Of a stretch of 64,000 nucleotides of DNA, positions 35,184-44,218 are shown piece by piece. A model generated the notes under the pieces. The model saw nothing but the letters and a program-made list of their open reading frames with translations. It did no database searches and was not told the origin of the DNA. Origin of the DNA: Actinomycetes bacterium. GTDB taxonomy: Bacteria > Actinomycetota > Acidimicrobiia > Acidimicrobiales > Ilumatobacteraceae. Both the position numbers and the translations under genes were made by a program. The stretch covers positions 1 through 64,000 of the forward strand of contig JANXUF010000138.1 in assembly GCA_025356335.1 (NCBI GenBank). Reading direction: 5' to 3'. Each line of letters opens with the position of its first letter. Positions within the stretch are counted from its first letter, which is position 1.

Positions 35184-35813
35184 GTGACAGCAGCACGACG
35201 GAGGCGGAGGAACGGTGGCATCGGCGTTGCCATCATCACCATCGTCGCCGGCTGCACGATCGACCGGGCAGCGACCGGGGAAAATCTGATCAAGGATGTC
35301 GAGAAAACGTATGTACTGCGGCTGGACGCAGCTCAGAAAGACTGTCTGCAGCAGCTCGTCAGCAGTCTCTCGATCGACGAGATCAATGAGTTGAACGCGG
35401 CGAAGGCTTCCCCGGCATTGAGGACGAAGTTCGTCGAAGCGGAACTCAAGTGCGTGCCGGCGATCAGTGGGTCTGTTCCTGCCAACTCGTCCCCCACAGC
35501 GTCGACACCTCCGACGACGTCGACGGGAACGACGGTGACGGGAACAACGTCGACGGGAACAACGGTGACCGGCAGTTCGACTCCATCGTCGAGCGCGGTG
35601 ACGTCGTTCCCGCCATTCCTCCCGTTCGGCACTGCCTCACCCGATGATTCGACCACCGCTCCGGTTTCGCCATCGGTGAACTCCCCAGGTTCTGCGACGA
35701 GCACAACGACCACCAGTGTCCCGTTCGGATCGCCATCGACGACGAGGACGCGGACGAGGACAACAACGACGAGTACGACTCGGGCAACGTCGTTTTCGAC
35801 AACGACGACCTGA
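35184..35813 (+). CDS. Lipoprotein paralogue with long Ser/Thr-rich tail (unknown function)
   Basis: A 209-residue lipoprotein: basic N-terminus RRRRRNGG, hydrophobic core, lipobox cysteine 24 (ITIVAGC). The domain of about 75 residues matches the preceding lipoprotein in order: TGENLIKDVEKTY, a cysteine in QKDCLQQLVSSL and a second in ELKCVPAIS. It then differs in a 110-residue Thr/Ser/Pro tail ending SFSTTTT, probably a disordered and possibly glycosylated stalk. No function recognised. Confidence 0.7.
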   Translation: MTAARRRRRNGGIGVAIITIVAGCTIDRAATGENLIKDVEKTYVLRLDAAQKDCLQQLVSSLSIDEINELNAAKASPALRTKFVEAELKCVPAISGSVPANSSPTASTPPTTSTGTTVTGTTSTGTTVTGSSTPSSSAVTSFPPFLPFGTASPDDSTTAPVSPSVNSPGSATSTTTTSVPFGSPSTTRTRTRTTTTSTTRATSFSTTTT

Positions 35814-35848
35814 TCGCAACGACTCGCTCAGGACGATCGCGACGTCGG

Positions 35849-37192
35849 TCAGAGCAGTTTGAGCGCTTCTCTGGCGGCGACGGCTACCGGGTCCCACACC
35901 GGCGAGAACGGTGGCGCGTACGCCAGATCGAGATCGACGATCTGGTCGACGGTCATGCCGGCAGTCATGGCGACGGCACAGGTATCGATGCGTTTCGCCG
36001 ATCCGCTCCCGCCGACGATCTGCGCACCGACGAGCCTGCCGGAACGGCGTTCGACAAGAACCTCGATCGTCATCATCGACGAACCCGGGTAGTAACCGGC
36101 CTTCGTGGACGACTCGATGGTCTGGCTGACGACGTCGATGCCTGCCATCCGAGCGAGCTTGGAATTCAGACCGCTGACGGCAATTTCCAGATCGCAGAAC
36201 TTGGTGATCGCCGTGCCGAGGACGCGCGCAGAGCGTGCATCGCCTCCACCGATGTTGATACCGGCGACGCGCGCCTGCTTGTTGGCGTACGTCCCCAGGG
36301 CGAGATGCATATTCGTGCCGCTGATCAGGTGCGTACTCTCGGCGCAGTCACCGGCCGCCCAGATCCCATCGACCGAGGTCTGTTGGCGGTCGTCGACGAC
36401 GATGGCCTCACGGACGCCGAGTTGCAGTCCCGCCTGTTTCGCCAGCGCCGAGTTCGGTCCCGTCCCGATACCGAGGACGACGAGGTCGGCTCTGACCGCA
36501 TCGTCTCTCGTCATCACCATGTCAGGTGCAAAACCGGTGACCTCGTGATTCGGCCGGTAGTCGACACCATTGGCGTGCAACGCTCGTGCGACGATCGCCC
36601 CGAGTTCCGGTTCGAGGATGCTCAATGGATGTGGTCCCCGGTCGATCACCGTCGGCTTCAACCCGCGATGCAGGAAGGCCTCCGCCATCTCCAGCCCGAT
36701 ATAGCCGCTGCCGACGATGACGACGTGTTCCAGTCCCCCGCTTTTCGCCAGATCAGCGAGCCACGTGGCGTCGTCCAAGGTGTGTGCACCGCTGATGAAC
36801 GGCAGGTCGATTCCCTCGACGTCCGGCCGGATCGGAACGCCGCCGGTACCGAGCAACAGCTGGTCGAACGGCTCGTACGACGTCGACCCGCTGTCGATGT
36901 GACGTACCTCGACCGTGCCGGCCGCCGTGTCGATCGACACCACTTCCTGATGCATTCGCAGATCGACACCGTTGGCGCGGTGCTGTTCCGGTGTCCTCGC
37001 CACGAGTCGGTCGACGCCACCGACTACCTCGCCGCCGACGACGAACGGGATGCCACACGCCGAATAGCTCGTCCAGTCGCCCTTCTCGAAGGCGATGATC
37101 TCGGCGTTCGGCCGCCTCTTGCGGATCTGGGAGACAGCCGCCATCCCGCCGGCGTCGCCACCGACGACGATCACGCGTTGGCTTTCCATCAT
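35849..37192 (-). CDS. FAD-dependent CoA-disulfide reductase / NADH oxidase-like protein
   Basis: A 447-residue flavoprotein of the single-cysteine disulfide reductase family (CoA-disulfide reductase, NADH oxidase, NADPH polysulfide reductase). The FAD-binding motif is VVGGDAGGMAA; the redox cysteine is Cys46 in SYSACGIPF; the NAD(P)-binding motif is VVIVGSGYIGLEMAE; the second FAD motif is GIWAAGDCAE. The C-terminal dimerisation domain has the usual GAQIVGG segment. Reaction could be reduction of CoA disulfide or of polysulfide, or oxygen reduction; the sequence does not decide. Confidence 0.92.
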   Translation of the reverse strand: MMESQRVIVVGGDAGGMAAVSQIRKRRPNAEIIAFEKGDWTSYSACGIPFVVGGEVVGGVDRLVARTPEQHRANGVDLRMHQEVVSIDTAAGTVEVRHIDSGSTSYEPFDQLLLGTGGVPIRPDVEGIDLPFISGAHTLDDATWLADLAKSGGLEHVVIVGSGYIGLEMAEAFLHRGLKPTVIDRGPHPLSILEPELGAIVARALHANGVDYRPNHEVTGFAPDMVMTRDDAVRADLVVLGIGTGPNSALAKQAGLQLGVREAIVVDDRQQTSVDGIWAAGDCAESTHLISGTNMHLALGTYANKQARVAGINIGGGDARSARVLGTAITKFCDLEIAVSGLNSKLARMAGIDVVSQTIESSTKAGYYPGSSMMTIEVLVERRSGRLVGAQIVGGSGSAKRIDTCAVAMTAGMTVDQIVDLDLAYAPPFSPVWDPVAVAAREALKLL

Positions 37193-37244
37193 CGACTCAT
37201 CCCGCTGCCCGTCCGAGCCCGAGTGCAGGCTGCGGGGGTGTTGT

Positions 37245-37508
37245 TTACAGCCAACGCTGCAGCTGAGCGGCGGGTTGCCGTTTCATCGACGCCGAACGGT
37301 GCCCGTGATCGCTGACGCCGGTGTAACGAACCGGCGGTCGAAGCGCCGTCGTGGACGACGTCGGCCGGGTCCCGGCGAGCAGCTCGCCGATCAGGTCACC
37401 GAGCAGCTCGTCGAAATACGAGCGCGTACCGGTTCGAGTCGCACCGTCACACCGTTGGTCGAACGATGATTCGCTGGTCGTCGACAGAAACGTCTCGTTC
37501 TTTGTCAC
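37245..37508 (-). CDS. Doubtful 87-residue ORF
   Basis: GTG start, 87 codons, product MTKNETFLSTTSESSFDQRC and onward, with a possible amphipathic helix SYFDELLGDLIGELLAG. It lies in the right direction to share a transcript with the downstream flavoprotein gene 53 bp on. No Shine-Dalgarno and no recognised domain. Listed because the space holds no better gene. Confidence 0.22.
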   Translation of the reverse strand: MTKNETFLSTTSESSFDQRCDGATRTGTRSYFDELLGDLIGELLAGTRPTSSTTALRPPVRYTGVSDHGHRSASMKRQPAAQLQRWL

Positions 37509-37575
37509 GAGGAAACAGTACGGGAATCGGGGTCACGAGTCGTGAGTATCCAGCTACTCAATCGAACCCGTATCC

Positions 37576-37585
37576 GTTACGATCG
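37576..37585 (+). promoter_or_regulatory. GTTACGATCG motif upstream of the dimethylglycine-dehydrogenase-like gene
   Basis: The decamer GTTACGATCG, followed by a CCA-n3-AATT-like context, also stands at 40283-40292 ahead of the soxA-like gene. The core TACGAT could be a -10 box; alternatively this is an operator shared by the two transcripts of the cluster. Confidence 0.45.
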
Positions 37586-37620
37586 CTCCAACAATTCTTG
37601 GCTGTGAGAGGAACCCGATC

Positions 37621-40080
37621 GTGAAGTCTTCGACCCAGGTGGTTGTCATCGGCGGCGGCGTCGTCGGGGCGAGCGTGTTGTACCACCTCACCAAGGCCGG
37701 CTGGACGGACGTCGTGCTGCTCGAACGCAAGCTGCTGACGGCAGGTTCGACCTGGCACGCAGCCGGGGGGATGCACACGTTGAACGGTGACCCGAACGTC
37801 GCCCGCCTGCAGCAGTACACCGTCAACCTCTACAAGGAGATCGAAGCCGAGTCCGGACAGAACTGCGGTATCCACCTGCCGGGCGGCCTGCAGTTGGCAG
37901 ACACGCCCGAGCGTCTCGACTGGCTGCGGATGGCTCAGGCACGCGGCCGTTACCTCGGCATGAACATGGAGATCCTCTCCATGAAAGAGGCCAAGGAACT
38001 GAACCCGCTGCTCGAGGAGCAGTACTTCGTCGGTGCGTTGTACGACGAGGACGAGGGCAGCGTCGACCCGTACGGCGTCACCCACGCCTACGCGATCTGC
38101 GCCCGTAACCGCGGCGCCGAGGTCTACACGAACACGTGGGTCACGGACCTGCAGCAGCGCCCGGACGGCACCTGGGACGTCATCACCGACCAAGACCACA
38201 TCATCCACGCCGAGCACATCGTCAATGCTGGCGGCCTGTGGGCCCGTGAAGTCGGCCGGATGGTCGGTATCGAACTGCCCGTTCTGGCGATGGAACACCA
38301 CTACCTGATGACCGAGCCGATGCAGGAAGTCATCGACTACAACCAGGACATGGGCCGCGAGCTGCCGCACATGATCGACTTCGCCGGCGAGATCTACGCA
38401 CGCCAGGAGGGCCAGAGCATCCTCCTCGGGACGTACGAGCAGGACAACCGGGCGTGGGCACCGAAGACGACGCCGTGGGACTTCGTCTTCCAGTTGCTGC
38501 CGCACGACCTGGATCGCATCGCCCCTGAATTGGAGAAGGCCTTCGAGCACTTCCCAGCGGTCGGCAAGGCCGGCATCCAGAAGTTCGTCAACGGGCCGTT
38601 CACGTTCAGCCCCGACGGGAACCCGCTCGTCGGGCCGGTGCGCGGCATCAAGAACTGCTGGGTCGCCTGCGCCGTGATGGCCGGCCTGTCCCAGGGTGGC
38701 GGTGTCGGCCTCTCGCTCGCCAACTGGATGACGACCGGCGATCCCGGCGCCGACGTCTTCGGCATGGACGTCGCCCGCTACGGCGACTACACGACGCTCG
38801 CCTACACGAACGCCAAGGTGCGCGAGAACTACGGCCGCCGCTTCCGCATCACGTTCCCGAACGAGGAACTGCCGGCCGGCCGCCCGCTGCACACGACGCC
38901 GATCTACGACCGTCTGACCGATCACAATGCGGTATGGGGTTTCGGGTTCGGCCTCGAGCATCCGCTGTGGTTCCAGCAAGCCGGCAAGGATCCGGTCGAG
39001 GAAGTCACGTTCCGCCGCTCGAACGCCTTCCCCGTCGTTGCCGAGGAATGCCGTGCCGTGCGCGAGCGCGTCGGGTTCTCCGAGGCTTCGAACTTCGCCA
39101 AGTACCACGTGTCCGGAAGCGGTTCGGTGGCCTGGCTGCTGAGCCTGCTCACGAATGGTCTGCCGAAGATCGGCCGCACCGTGTTGACGGCGATGCTCAA
39201 CCCACAGGGCCTGATCGTCGGGGAGTTCTCCGTCTCTCGCCTTGCTGACGACGAGTTCTTCCTCTTCGGTTCGCAGGCCGCCGAATCGCACCACACCCGC
39301 TGGTTCCTCGATCATCTGCCGGTCGACGGCTCGGTCGTGTTCGAGAATCTCGCGCTGTCGATGGTCGGCCTGACGCTCGCCGGTCCGCACTCGCGTGAGC
39401 TGCTGCAAGGCCTGACCGACACATCGTTGGAGACGAAGGACTTCCCGTTCATGTCGTTCCGCCGGGTCGACATCGGCATGGCAACGGTGTGGCTGTCACG
39501 CATGACGTATTCCGGCGACCTCGGCTACGAGATCTGGACCGCACCGGAATACCAGCGGTACCTGTTCGACCTGATCTGGGAAGCAGGCAAGCCGTTCGAT
39601 ATGCGCCTGTTCGGTTTCCGGGCGTTGATGTCGCTGCGCCTGGAAAAGGCGTTCGGCACATGGTTCCGCGAATATCGCCCGATCTACACGCCACTCGAAG
39701 CCTGCATGGACCGCTCACTGAAGTTCGACCACGAGTTCATCGGCCGCTCCGCCGTCGAGGCAGAGAAGGCGGCGGGCGGACCGAAGCGCAAGCTCGTGAC
39801 GTTCGTCGTCGACGCCGAGGATCCGGACGGTGCCGCCGACGTGATCGGCGACGAGCCGGTGTTCCACAACGGCCCTGATGGTGAGCGCGTCGTCGGCTGG
39901 ATCACCTCCGGAGGGTACTGCCACTACTCCAAGGCGTCGGTGGCGATGGGCTACGTGCCGACCGAGTTGGCCGGCGAAGGCAACCACGGTTTCGAGATCG
40001 AGATCATCGGCCGTCGCCGCCCCGCCCGGCTGCAGCACGAAGCGCTCCTCGACCCGACAGGTATCCGCATGCGTGCGTAG
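37621..40080 (+). CDS. Dimethylglycine/sarcosine dehydrogenase-like FAD protein with GcvT domain
   Basis: An 819-residue protein. Residues 1-380 are a DAO-type FAD oxidoreductase with VVVIGGGVVGASVLYHL; His46 in AGSTWHAAGG matches the histidine that binds FAD covalently in dimethylglycine dehydrogenase. An FAO_M linker follows, and residues 430-815 are an aminomethyltransferase (GcvT) domain with SYSGDLGYEIW-type and LRLEKAFGTWFREY motifs. Together these oxidise an N-methyl amino acid and pass the carbon to tetrahydrofolate. The GTG has GAGAGGA upstream. It opens the methylamine-type cluster ending near 44457. Confidence 0.9.
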   Translation: MKSSTQVVVIGGGVVGASVLYHLTKAGWTDVVLLERKLLTAGSTWHAAGGMHTLNGDPNVARLQQYTVNLYKEIEAESGQNCGIHLPGGLQLADTPERLDWLRMAQARGRYLGMNMEILSMKEAKELNPLLEEQYFVGALYDEDEGSVDPYGVTHAYAICARNRGAEVYTNTWVTDLQQRPDGTWDVITDQDHIIHAEHIVNAGGLWAREVGRMVGIELPVLAMEHHYLMTEPMQEVIDYNQDMGRELPHMIDFAGEIYARQEGQSILLGTYEQDNRAWAPKTTPWDFVFQLLPHDLDRIAPELEKAFEHFPAVGKAGIQKFVNGPFTFSPDGNPLVGPVRGIKNCWVACAVMAGLSQGGGVGLSLANWMTTGDPGADVFGMDVARYGDYTTLAYTNAKVRENYGRRFRITFPNEELPAGRPLHTTPIYDRLTDHNAVWGFGFGLEHPLWFQQAGKDPVEEVTFRRSNAFPVVAEECRAVRERVGFSEASNFAKYHVSGSGSVAWLLSLLTNGLPKIGRTVLTAMLNPQGLIVGEFSVSRLADDEFFLFGSQAAESHHTRWFLDHLPVDGSVVFENLALSMVGLTLAGPHSRELLQGLTDTSLETKDFPFMSFRRVDIGMATVWLSRMTYSGDLGYEIWTAPEYQRYLFDLIWEAGKPFDMRLFGFRALMSLRLEKAFGTWFREYRPIYTPLEACMDRSLKFDHEFIGRSAVEAEKAAGGPKRKLVTFVVDAEDPDGAADVIGDEPVFHNGPDGERVVGWITSGGYCHYSKASVAMGYVPTELAGEGNHGFEIEIIGRRRPARLQHEALLDPTGIRMRA

Positions 40081-40103
40081 CCAGCTCCGGTCTGCGTAGG
40101 CCC

Positions 40104-40219
40104 CTCGCGGTCACGTCGATTCCGTCACCACGGAATCCACGTGACCGACCTCCCCCGCACTGGGCTCGCGGTCACCCCAGCTCCGCCATCGCGGAATCGA
40201 CGTGACCGACCCACCCTCA
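40104..40219. repeat. Two tandem long hairpins upstream of the soxA-like gene
   Basis: Two units of about 53 bp, each beginning CTCGCGGTCAC and ending GTGACCGACC, repeat with a 63-bp period. Unit 1 folds into a near-perfect 16-bp stem (GTCACGT-GATTCCGT against ACGGAATC-ACGTGAC, 40110-40145, one mismatch, 4-nt loop). Unit 2 keeps GGTCAC/GTGACC and TCCGC/GCGGA (40170-40207). They could terminate the upstream transcript or regulate soxA. Confidence 0.7.
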
Positions 40220-40282
40220 CCCGGCCTGAAGACCTCGGAAACGACGAGCGGCTCTGGCGATTCTGGCGGGGTCGTTGTATGC

Positions 40283-40292
40283 GTTACGATCG
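40283..40292 (+). promoter_or_regulatory. GTTACGATCG motif upstream of the soxA-like gene
   Basis: Identical decamer to that at 37576-37585. A related GCGTTATATCG stands at 44710-44720 before the alcohol dehydrogenase, and GTAACGATTG lies inside the tetR promoter at 47267-47276. It may be a -10 region or a shared operator. Confidence 0.45.
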
Positions 40293-40366
40293 TCCCAGGA
40301 ATTTCATCCCAACCGCTGCACCCCCTCCGGAGATCGATGTGACGTGCCGAGTGCCAACGAGTCGCT

Positions 40367-42604
40367 GTGACTGACATCTCCGACGGTCAGCCACAGGTCG
40401 AGGTGCGATCGAGCGCGACGCCGGCCGGCCGCATCGTCATCGACAACCAGCCGATCGAGTTCTTCGCCGGCGACACCGTCGCCATCGCTGCGATCCGCGC
40501 CGGACAGCATCCGGCAACGGGTGGAACGTTGTGCCTCGCCGGCGACTGCGGCAACTGCTGCGCGATCGTCGACTCGACGCCATGGGTCCGCACCTGCCAG
40601 ACCAAGGCCAAGCCCGGCCTCGCCGTCCTGCGCCAGCCGGCGGTCGGAGCGCCGGCGCTGAACCTGACGCCTCCCAAGAGCGCCGTGTCCTCCCCCATCG
40701 CTGCCGTCATCGACGTCCGACACATCAACGCCGATGTGATCGTCGTCGGTGGCGGCGCGAGCGGGACGGCCGCAGCGACCCAGGCAAGCGCTGACGGCCA
40801 TACGGTCACGATCCTCGACGCCAACGAGGGAAACGAGGTCGTCGGCATCTATGCCGGACCGACCGTCATCGTCCGTACCCCCGAAGGCATGCGCCATTTC
40901 CATGCTCATGAAGTCATCGTCGCCACCGGTGCCGCCGACCTCCAGCCCGCATGCGAAGGCAATCTCTCGAAGGGCATCTACACCGCCGGCGCGGCGGCAA
41001 CCCTTGCTGAAACTCACATCGAACTCGACAACGCGCTCACCGTCACGTCGCAGCCTGTCAGAATCGTCGCTGACGACAACGGTTGGGTCTCGGGAGTCGT
41101 GACGGCGGATGCCGACGGCAATGACGTCCTCAGTGACTGCAACTCGTTGATCGTCGACCTCGGGCACATGGGCCGCGACCTACTCTCGCGTATGACCGAC
41201 GAGCGTGCAGTCACGATCGTCGGACCCGCCGCGGAGCACTACCCGCTGCCGCCGTGCCCGACCTCCGGCATCGTCTGCTCGTGCTCGAAAGTGACGGTCG
41301 AGGACCTCGACGGCGTCTGGTTGCGCGGCTTCAACGAACTCGAACTCGTCAAGCGGGCTGCACTGTTCGGCACCGGCACCTGCCAGGGCGGCGTGTGCAT
41401 GCCGTACCTGCGCAGCTTCGTCGCCGATCGTGCCGGGTCCGTGCCGGAGCCGTTCACGGCGCGTCCGATCAGCCGCCAGTTGACGATCGGCGAAGCATCG
41501 GCGGGGGCCTATGCCGACAACTTCCGCATGTCTCCCCTGCACGACGAACACCTCAAACTCGGCGCGCAGATGGATCGCTTCGGTGGTTGGTGGAGGCCGT
41601 GGAACTACGGTGACGTGCTCGGCGAATACTGGGCTGTCCGCGAGGCGGTGTCACTCGGCGACGTCAGCACACTCGGCAAGATGGTCGTGTCAGGACCCGA
41701 CGTCGTCGAAGTGCTGGAGCGTCTCTATCCGAACAACGTCCACGACATCAAGGTCGGCCGGTCCCGCTATGTCTTGCTGCTCAACGAGCGCGGCCACCTG
41801 CTCGACGACGGCATGATCTGCCGCGAATCCGAAACCCGTTTCGTGCTGACGTTCACGTCGGGCGGCGCCTCGTTCGCCGAGATGTGGGTGCGTGACTGGG
41901 TCGAGACGTGGGGCCTCGACTGCCACATCCTCGATCGCACCACATCGCTCGCGGCGATCAACGTGACCGGCCCGCTCGCCGGCGAACTGCTGCGTCGTGT
42001 CGGTGTCGCCGAGCCGCCGAAGTTCCTACAGCATCGCCACGAAACGGTTGCCGGCGTTCCGTGCCACATCATGCGCCTCTCCTTCACCGGCGAGGCGAGC
42101 TTCGAACTGCACCATCCAGTTCACCGCTCGGTCGAGTTGTGGCAGACGCTGATGGCGGAAGGTCGAGCCCTCGGGATCAAGCCGCATGGCCTGCAGGCAC
42201 TGTTCGGCATGCGCTTGGAGAAGGGACATGTGATCGTCGGCATGGACACCGAGCTGGACTCGTCGCCGCGCCGCATCGGCATGGAGTGGGCCGTCAAGAT
42301 GGGCAAGCCGTACTTCGTCGGACTCGAGGCCTTGAAACGGGTCGAGCCGCTGCCCGATCACCGTCGCCTCTTCGGGTTCACGATGGCCAGCCCGGCGCCG
42401 GTCGAGGGCGCGCCGATCTATCACGACGGCACGATCGTCGGCCACGTGTCGTCGAGCTTCGACTCGCCGCTCCTCGGCAAAGCGGTAATGCTCGGCTGGA
42501 TCAAACGCGAACCGTTCCCGGACACCGTGACGATCGACGGACGAACCGCCACCGTCAGTGCGCCGCCGTTCTACGACGCAGAGGGGAGGCGAGCCCGTGC
42601 CTGA
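40367..42604 (+). CDS. Sarcosine oxidase alpha-subunit-like protein, shortened
   Basis: 745 residues against about 960 for heterotetrameric SoxA. Order of parts: a 2Fe-2S-like N-terminal domain (IEFFAGDTVAIAAIRAGQHP with cysteines in CLAGDCGNCC and VRTCQ); a Rossmann motif VIVVGGGASGTAAA, after which the FAD/NAD domain is much reduced; a BFD-like cysteine set CSCSKVT ... TCQGGVCM; then a full GcvT domain (residues 385-740). The missing part lies between ILDANEGNE and IYAGPTVIV. It should bind tetrahydrofolate; FAD/NAD binding is doubtful. It overlaps the next gene by 8 bp. Confidence 0.85.
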   Translation: MTDISDGQPQVEVRSSATPAGRIVIDNQPIEFFAGDTVAIAAIRAGQHPATGGTLCLAGDCGNCCAIVDSTPWVRTCQTKAKPGLAVLRQPAVGAPALNLTPPKSAVSSPIAAVIDVRHINADVIVVGGGASGTAAATQASADGHTVTILDANEGNEVVGIYAGPTVIVRTPEGMRHFHAHEVIVATGAADLQPACEGNLSKGIYTAGAAATLAETHIELDNALTVTSQPVRIVADDNGWVSGVVTADADGNDVLSDCNSLIVDLGHMGRDLLSRMTDERAVTIVGPAAEHYPLPPCPTSGIVCSCSKVTVEDLDGVWLRGFNELELVKRAALFGTGTCQGGVCMPYLRSFVADRAGSVPEPFTARPISRQLTIGEASAGAYADNFRMSPLHDEHLKLGAQMDRFGGWWRPWNYGDVLGEYWAVREAVSLGDVSTLGKMVVSGPDVVEVLERLYPNNVHDIKVGRSRYVLLLNERGHLLDDGMICRESETRFVLTFTSGGASFAEMWVRDWVETWGLDCHILDRTTSLAAINVTGPLAGELLRRVGVAEPPKFLQHRHETVAGVPCHIMRLSFTGEASFELHHPVHRSVELWQTLMAEGRALGIKPHGLQALFGMRLEKGHVIVGMDTELDSSPRRIGMEWAVKMGKPYFVGLEALKRVEPLPDHRRLFGFTMASPAPVEGAPIYHDGTIVGHVSSSFDSPLLGKAVMLGWIKREPFPDTVTIDGRTATVSAPPFYDAEGRRARA

Positions 42605-43013
42605 GCAACTGCGCTTCGCACACGTCGACGCACGACGCATCGTCGCCAAGCCGGCGGCCATGGATGCAGTGACCTGGCCGACCGGAACGATCGCACTGCG
42701 GATCGCCGACGACGACGTCCTGTTGATCGGCGCCGGCACCACGGACATCACGGCGATCACGGACATCACGGTCGCCGACGAGCACGCCATCATCAGCGAC
42801 GACGCCGGCTGGTCCGGCATCTGGTTGACGTCAGCGCAAGTGGAGTCGATCGCCCTCCGTCACATCCATTGGCCGTTGCCGCCGCAACGGCCGGTCCTTG
42901 CCCAGGGTCTGATCGCCGCGATCCCGTCCAAGTTGTGGCTCGGACCCGACGGCGATGCGCTCCTGCTCGTCGCCACCGTGTCCGTCGACGAAATGCAGGA
43001 GCGCCTGTCGTGA
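42597..43013 (+). CDS. Sarcosine oxidase gamma-subunit-like protein
   Basis: A 138-residue protein with weak sequence identity but the right place and pattern for SoxG: a compact GcvT-like fold with GTIALRIADDDVLLIGAG, then a QG-x-IAAIPSKLWL segment and an acidic end. Start GTG at 42597 overlaps the SoxA-like stop by 8 bp, and the stop overlaps SoxB by 4 bp (GTGA), so it is locked into the operon. The SoxG assignment is by position and fold pattern. Confidence 0.6.
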   Translation: MPEQLRFAHVDARRIVAKPAAMDAVTWPTGTIALRIADDDVLLIGAGTTDITAITDITVADEHAIISDDAGWSGIWLTSAQVESIALRHIHWPLPPQRPVLAQGLIAAIPSKLWLGPDGDALLLVATVSVDEMQERLS

Positions 43014-44218
43014 ACGAATTCGTCGAGACCCTCCTCGATCTGCACTGGCACGAACCGAAATCCTCGTATGACGTCGTCATCGTCGGTGGCGGCGGCCACG
43101 GCCTGGCAACCGCCTACTACCTGGCGACCCGACACGGCATCACCAACGTGGCAGTCGTCGAGGCCAACTACATCGGGTCAGGTAACAGCGGCCGCAACAC
43201 GACGATCATCCGCGCGAACTACGGCATCCCGGAATCGATCCGCTTCTACCAGCACAGCATGGACCTCTACAAGACGTTGGAGGATGACACCGGCTGCTGG
43301 ATCATGCACAACACCAAAGGCCTGATCTGGCTGGCGCACACCGAATCGGCGATGCGGTCGGAGCGGGCCCGCTGCCAGCTGAATACAGCGATGGGCACCG
43401 AGACGATCATGGTCGACCCGGCCGAGATCAAGCAACTGTGCCCACAGATCGACCTGACCGGATCCGGTCGCTACCCGGTGCTCGGCGCATCCCATCATGT
43501 CGGCGCCTCGACGGCACGCCATGACCGTGTCGTGTGGGCATACGCCCAGGGTGCGATGCGCCTCGGCGTCCACGTCCTGCAGAACACGCCGGTCACCGGC
43601 TTGCTGATGGACGGCGATCGGGTCACGGGGGTCAAGACGGCGACCGGCAACATCTCCGCCGGCGTCGTGATGTCGGCCGTCGGCGGCGACGTCACGCAGT
43701 TCGCCGCCCACGCCGGCGTGCGCCTGCCGATCCGCACGCACCCGCTACAGGCGTTCGTCACGAACGGCTACGCCCAGGGTTTCGGGCCGATCATCAGCGA
43801 CACCGAACTGCTGTCGTACGTCTCGCAGACCGCCCGCGGACAGATGCTCATCGGCGCCGAGTACGACCGTCAGCAGAGCTTCAGCCGTCAGTCGTCGTTC
43901 GACTTCCTGCAGAGCTGCGCCACCAAGGTTTCGTACCTGTTGCCGTTCCTCAAGAACCTGCGGATCATGCGCCAATGGACAGGGCGTTGCGACGTCTCAT
44001 CTGACTTCTCCCCGGTGATGGGTTTCACGCCGGCCCCCGGATTCGTGATCACGACGGGGTGGGGCACATGGGGCTTCAAGGCGATCCCTGCCGGTGGCGA
44101 AGCGATGGCCGAGCTGATCGCCACCGATACGACGCCGGAGATCATCGAGCCGTTCTCGTTGAACCGCTTCGCCACCGATCACTCGATGGCCGACCAGGGA
44201 TCGACGGGGACCCGCTGA
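43010..44218 (+). CDS. soxB: Sarcosine oxidase beta subunit
   Basis: A 402-residue DAO-family flavoprotein, the catalytic subunit that oxidises sarcosine. Motifs: VVIVGGGGHGLATAYYLATR, NYIGSGNSGRNTTIIRANYG (the SoxB signature around the FMN/FAD sites) and a C-terminal GWGTWGFKAIPAGGEAMA. The GTG start overlaps the SoxG-like stop (GTGA) and the stop overlaps SoxD by one base. Gene order here is A-G-B-D instead of the usual B-D-A-G. Confidence 0.9.
   Translation: MNEFVETLLDLHWHEPKSSYDVVIVGGGGHGLATAYYLATRHGITNVAVVEANYIGSGNSGRNTTIIRANYGIPESIRFYQHSMDLYKTLEDDTGCWIMHNTKGLIWLAHTESAMRSERARCQLNTAMGTETIMVDPAEIKQLCPQIDLTGSGRYPVLGASHHVGASTARHDRVVWAYAQGAMRLGVHVLQNTPVTGLLMDGDRVTGVKTATGNISAGVVMSAVGGDVTQFAAHAGVRLPIRTHPLQAFVTNGYAQGFGPIISDTELLSYVSQTARGQMLIGAEYDRQQSFSRQSSFDFLQSCATKVSYLLPFLKNLRIMRQWTGRCDVSSDFSPVMGFTPAPGFVITTGWGTWGFKAIPAGGEAMAELIATDTTPEIIEPFSLNRFATDHSMADQGSTGTR

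Larger units (their letters stand above)
37193..37620. other. 428-bp divergent gap with a possible small ORF
   Basis: Region between the divergent flavoprotein and dimethylglycine-dehydrogenase-like genes. It holds a GTTACGATCG promoter-like motif at 37576-37585. It also holds one candidate small ORF (37245-37508, minus strand, GTG start, 87 residues, no ribosome binding site, no recognised domain), which may be noise. Confidence 0.5.

Noticed and set aside
37558-39408. A 616-codon minus-strand frame opposite the dimethylglycine-dehydrogenase-like gene
   Set aside because: Antisense shadow of a conserved enzyme with clear FAD and GcvT motifs; no recognisable protein in the shadow.
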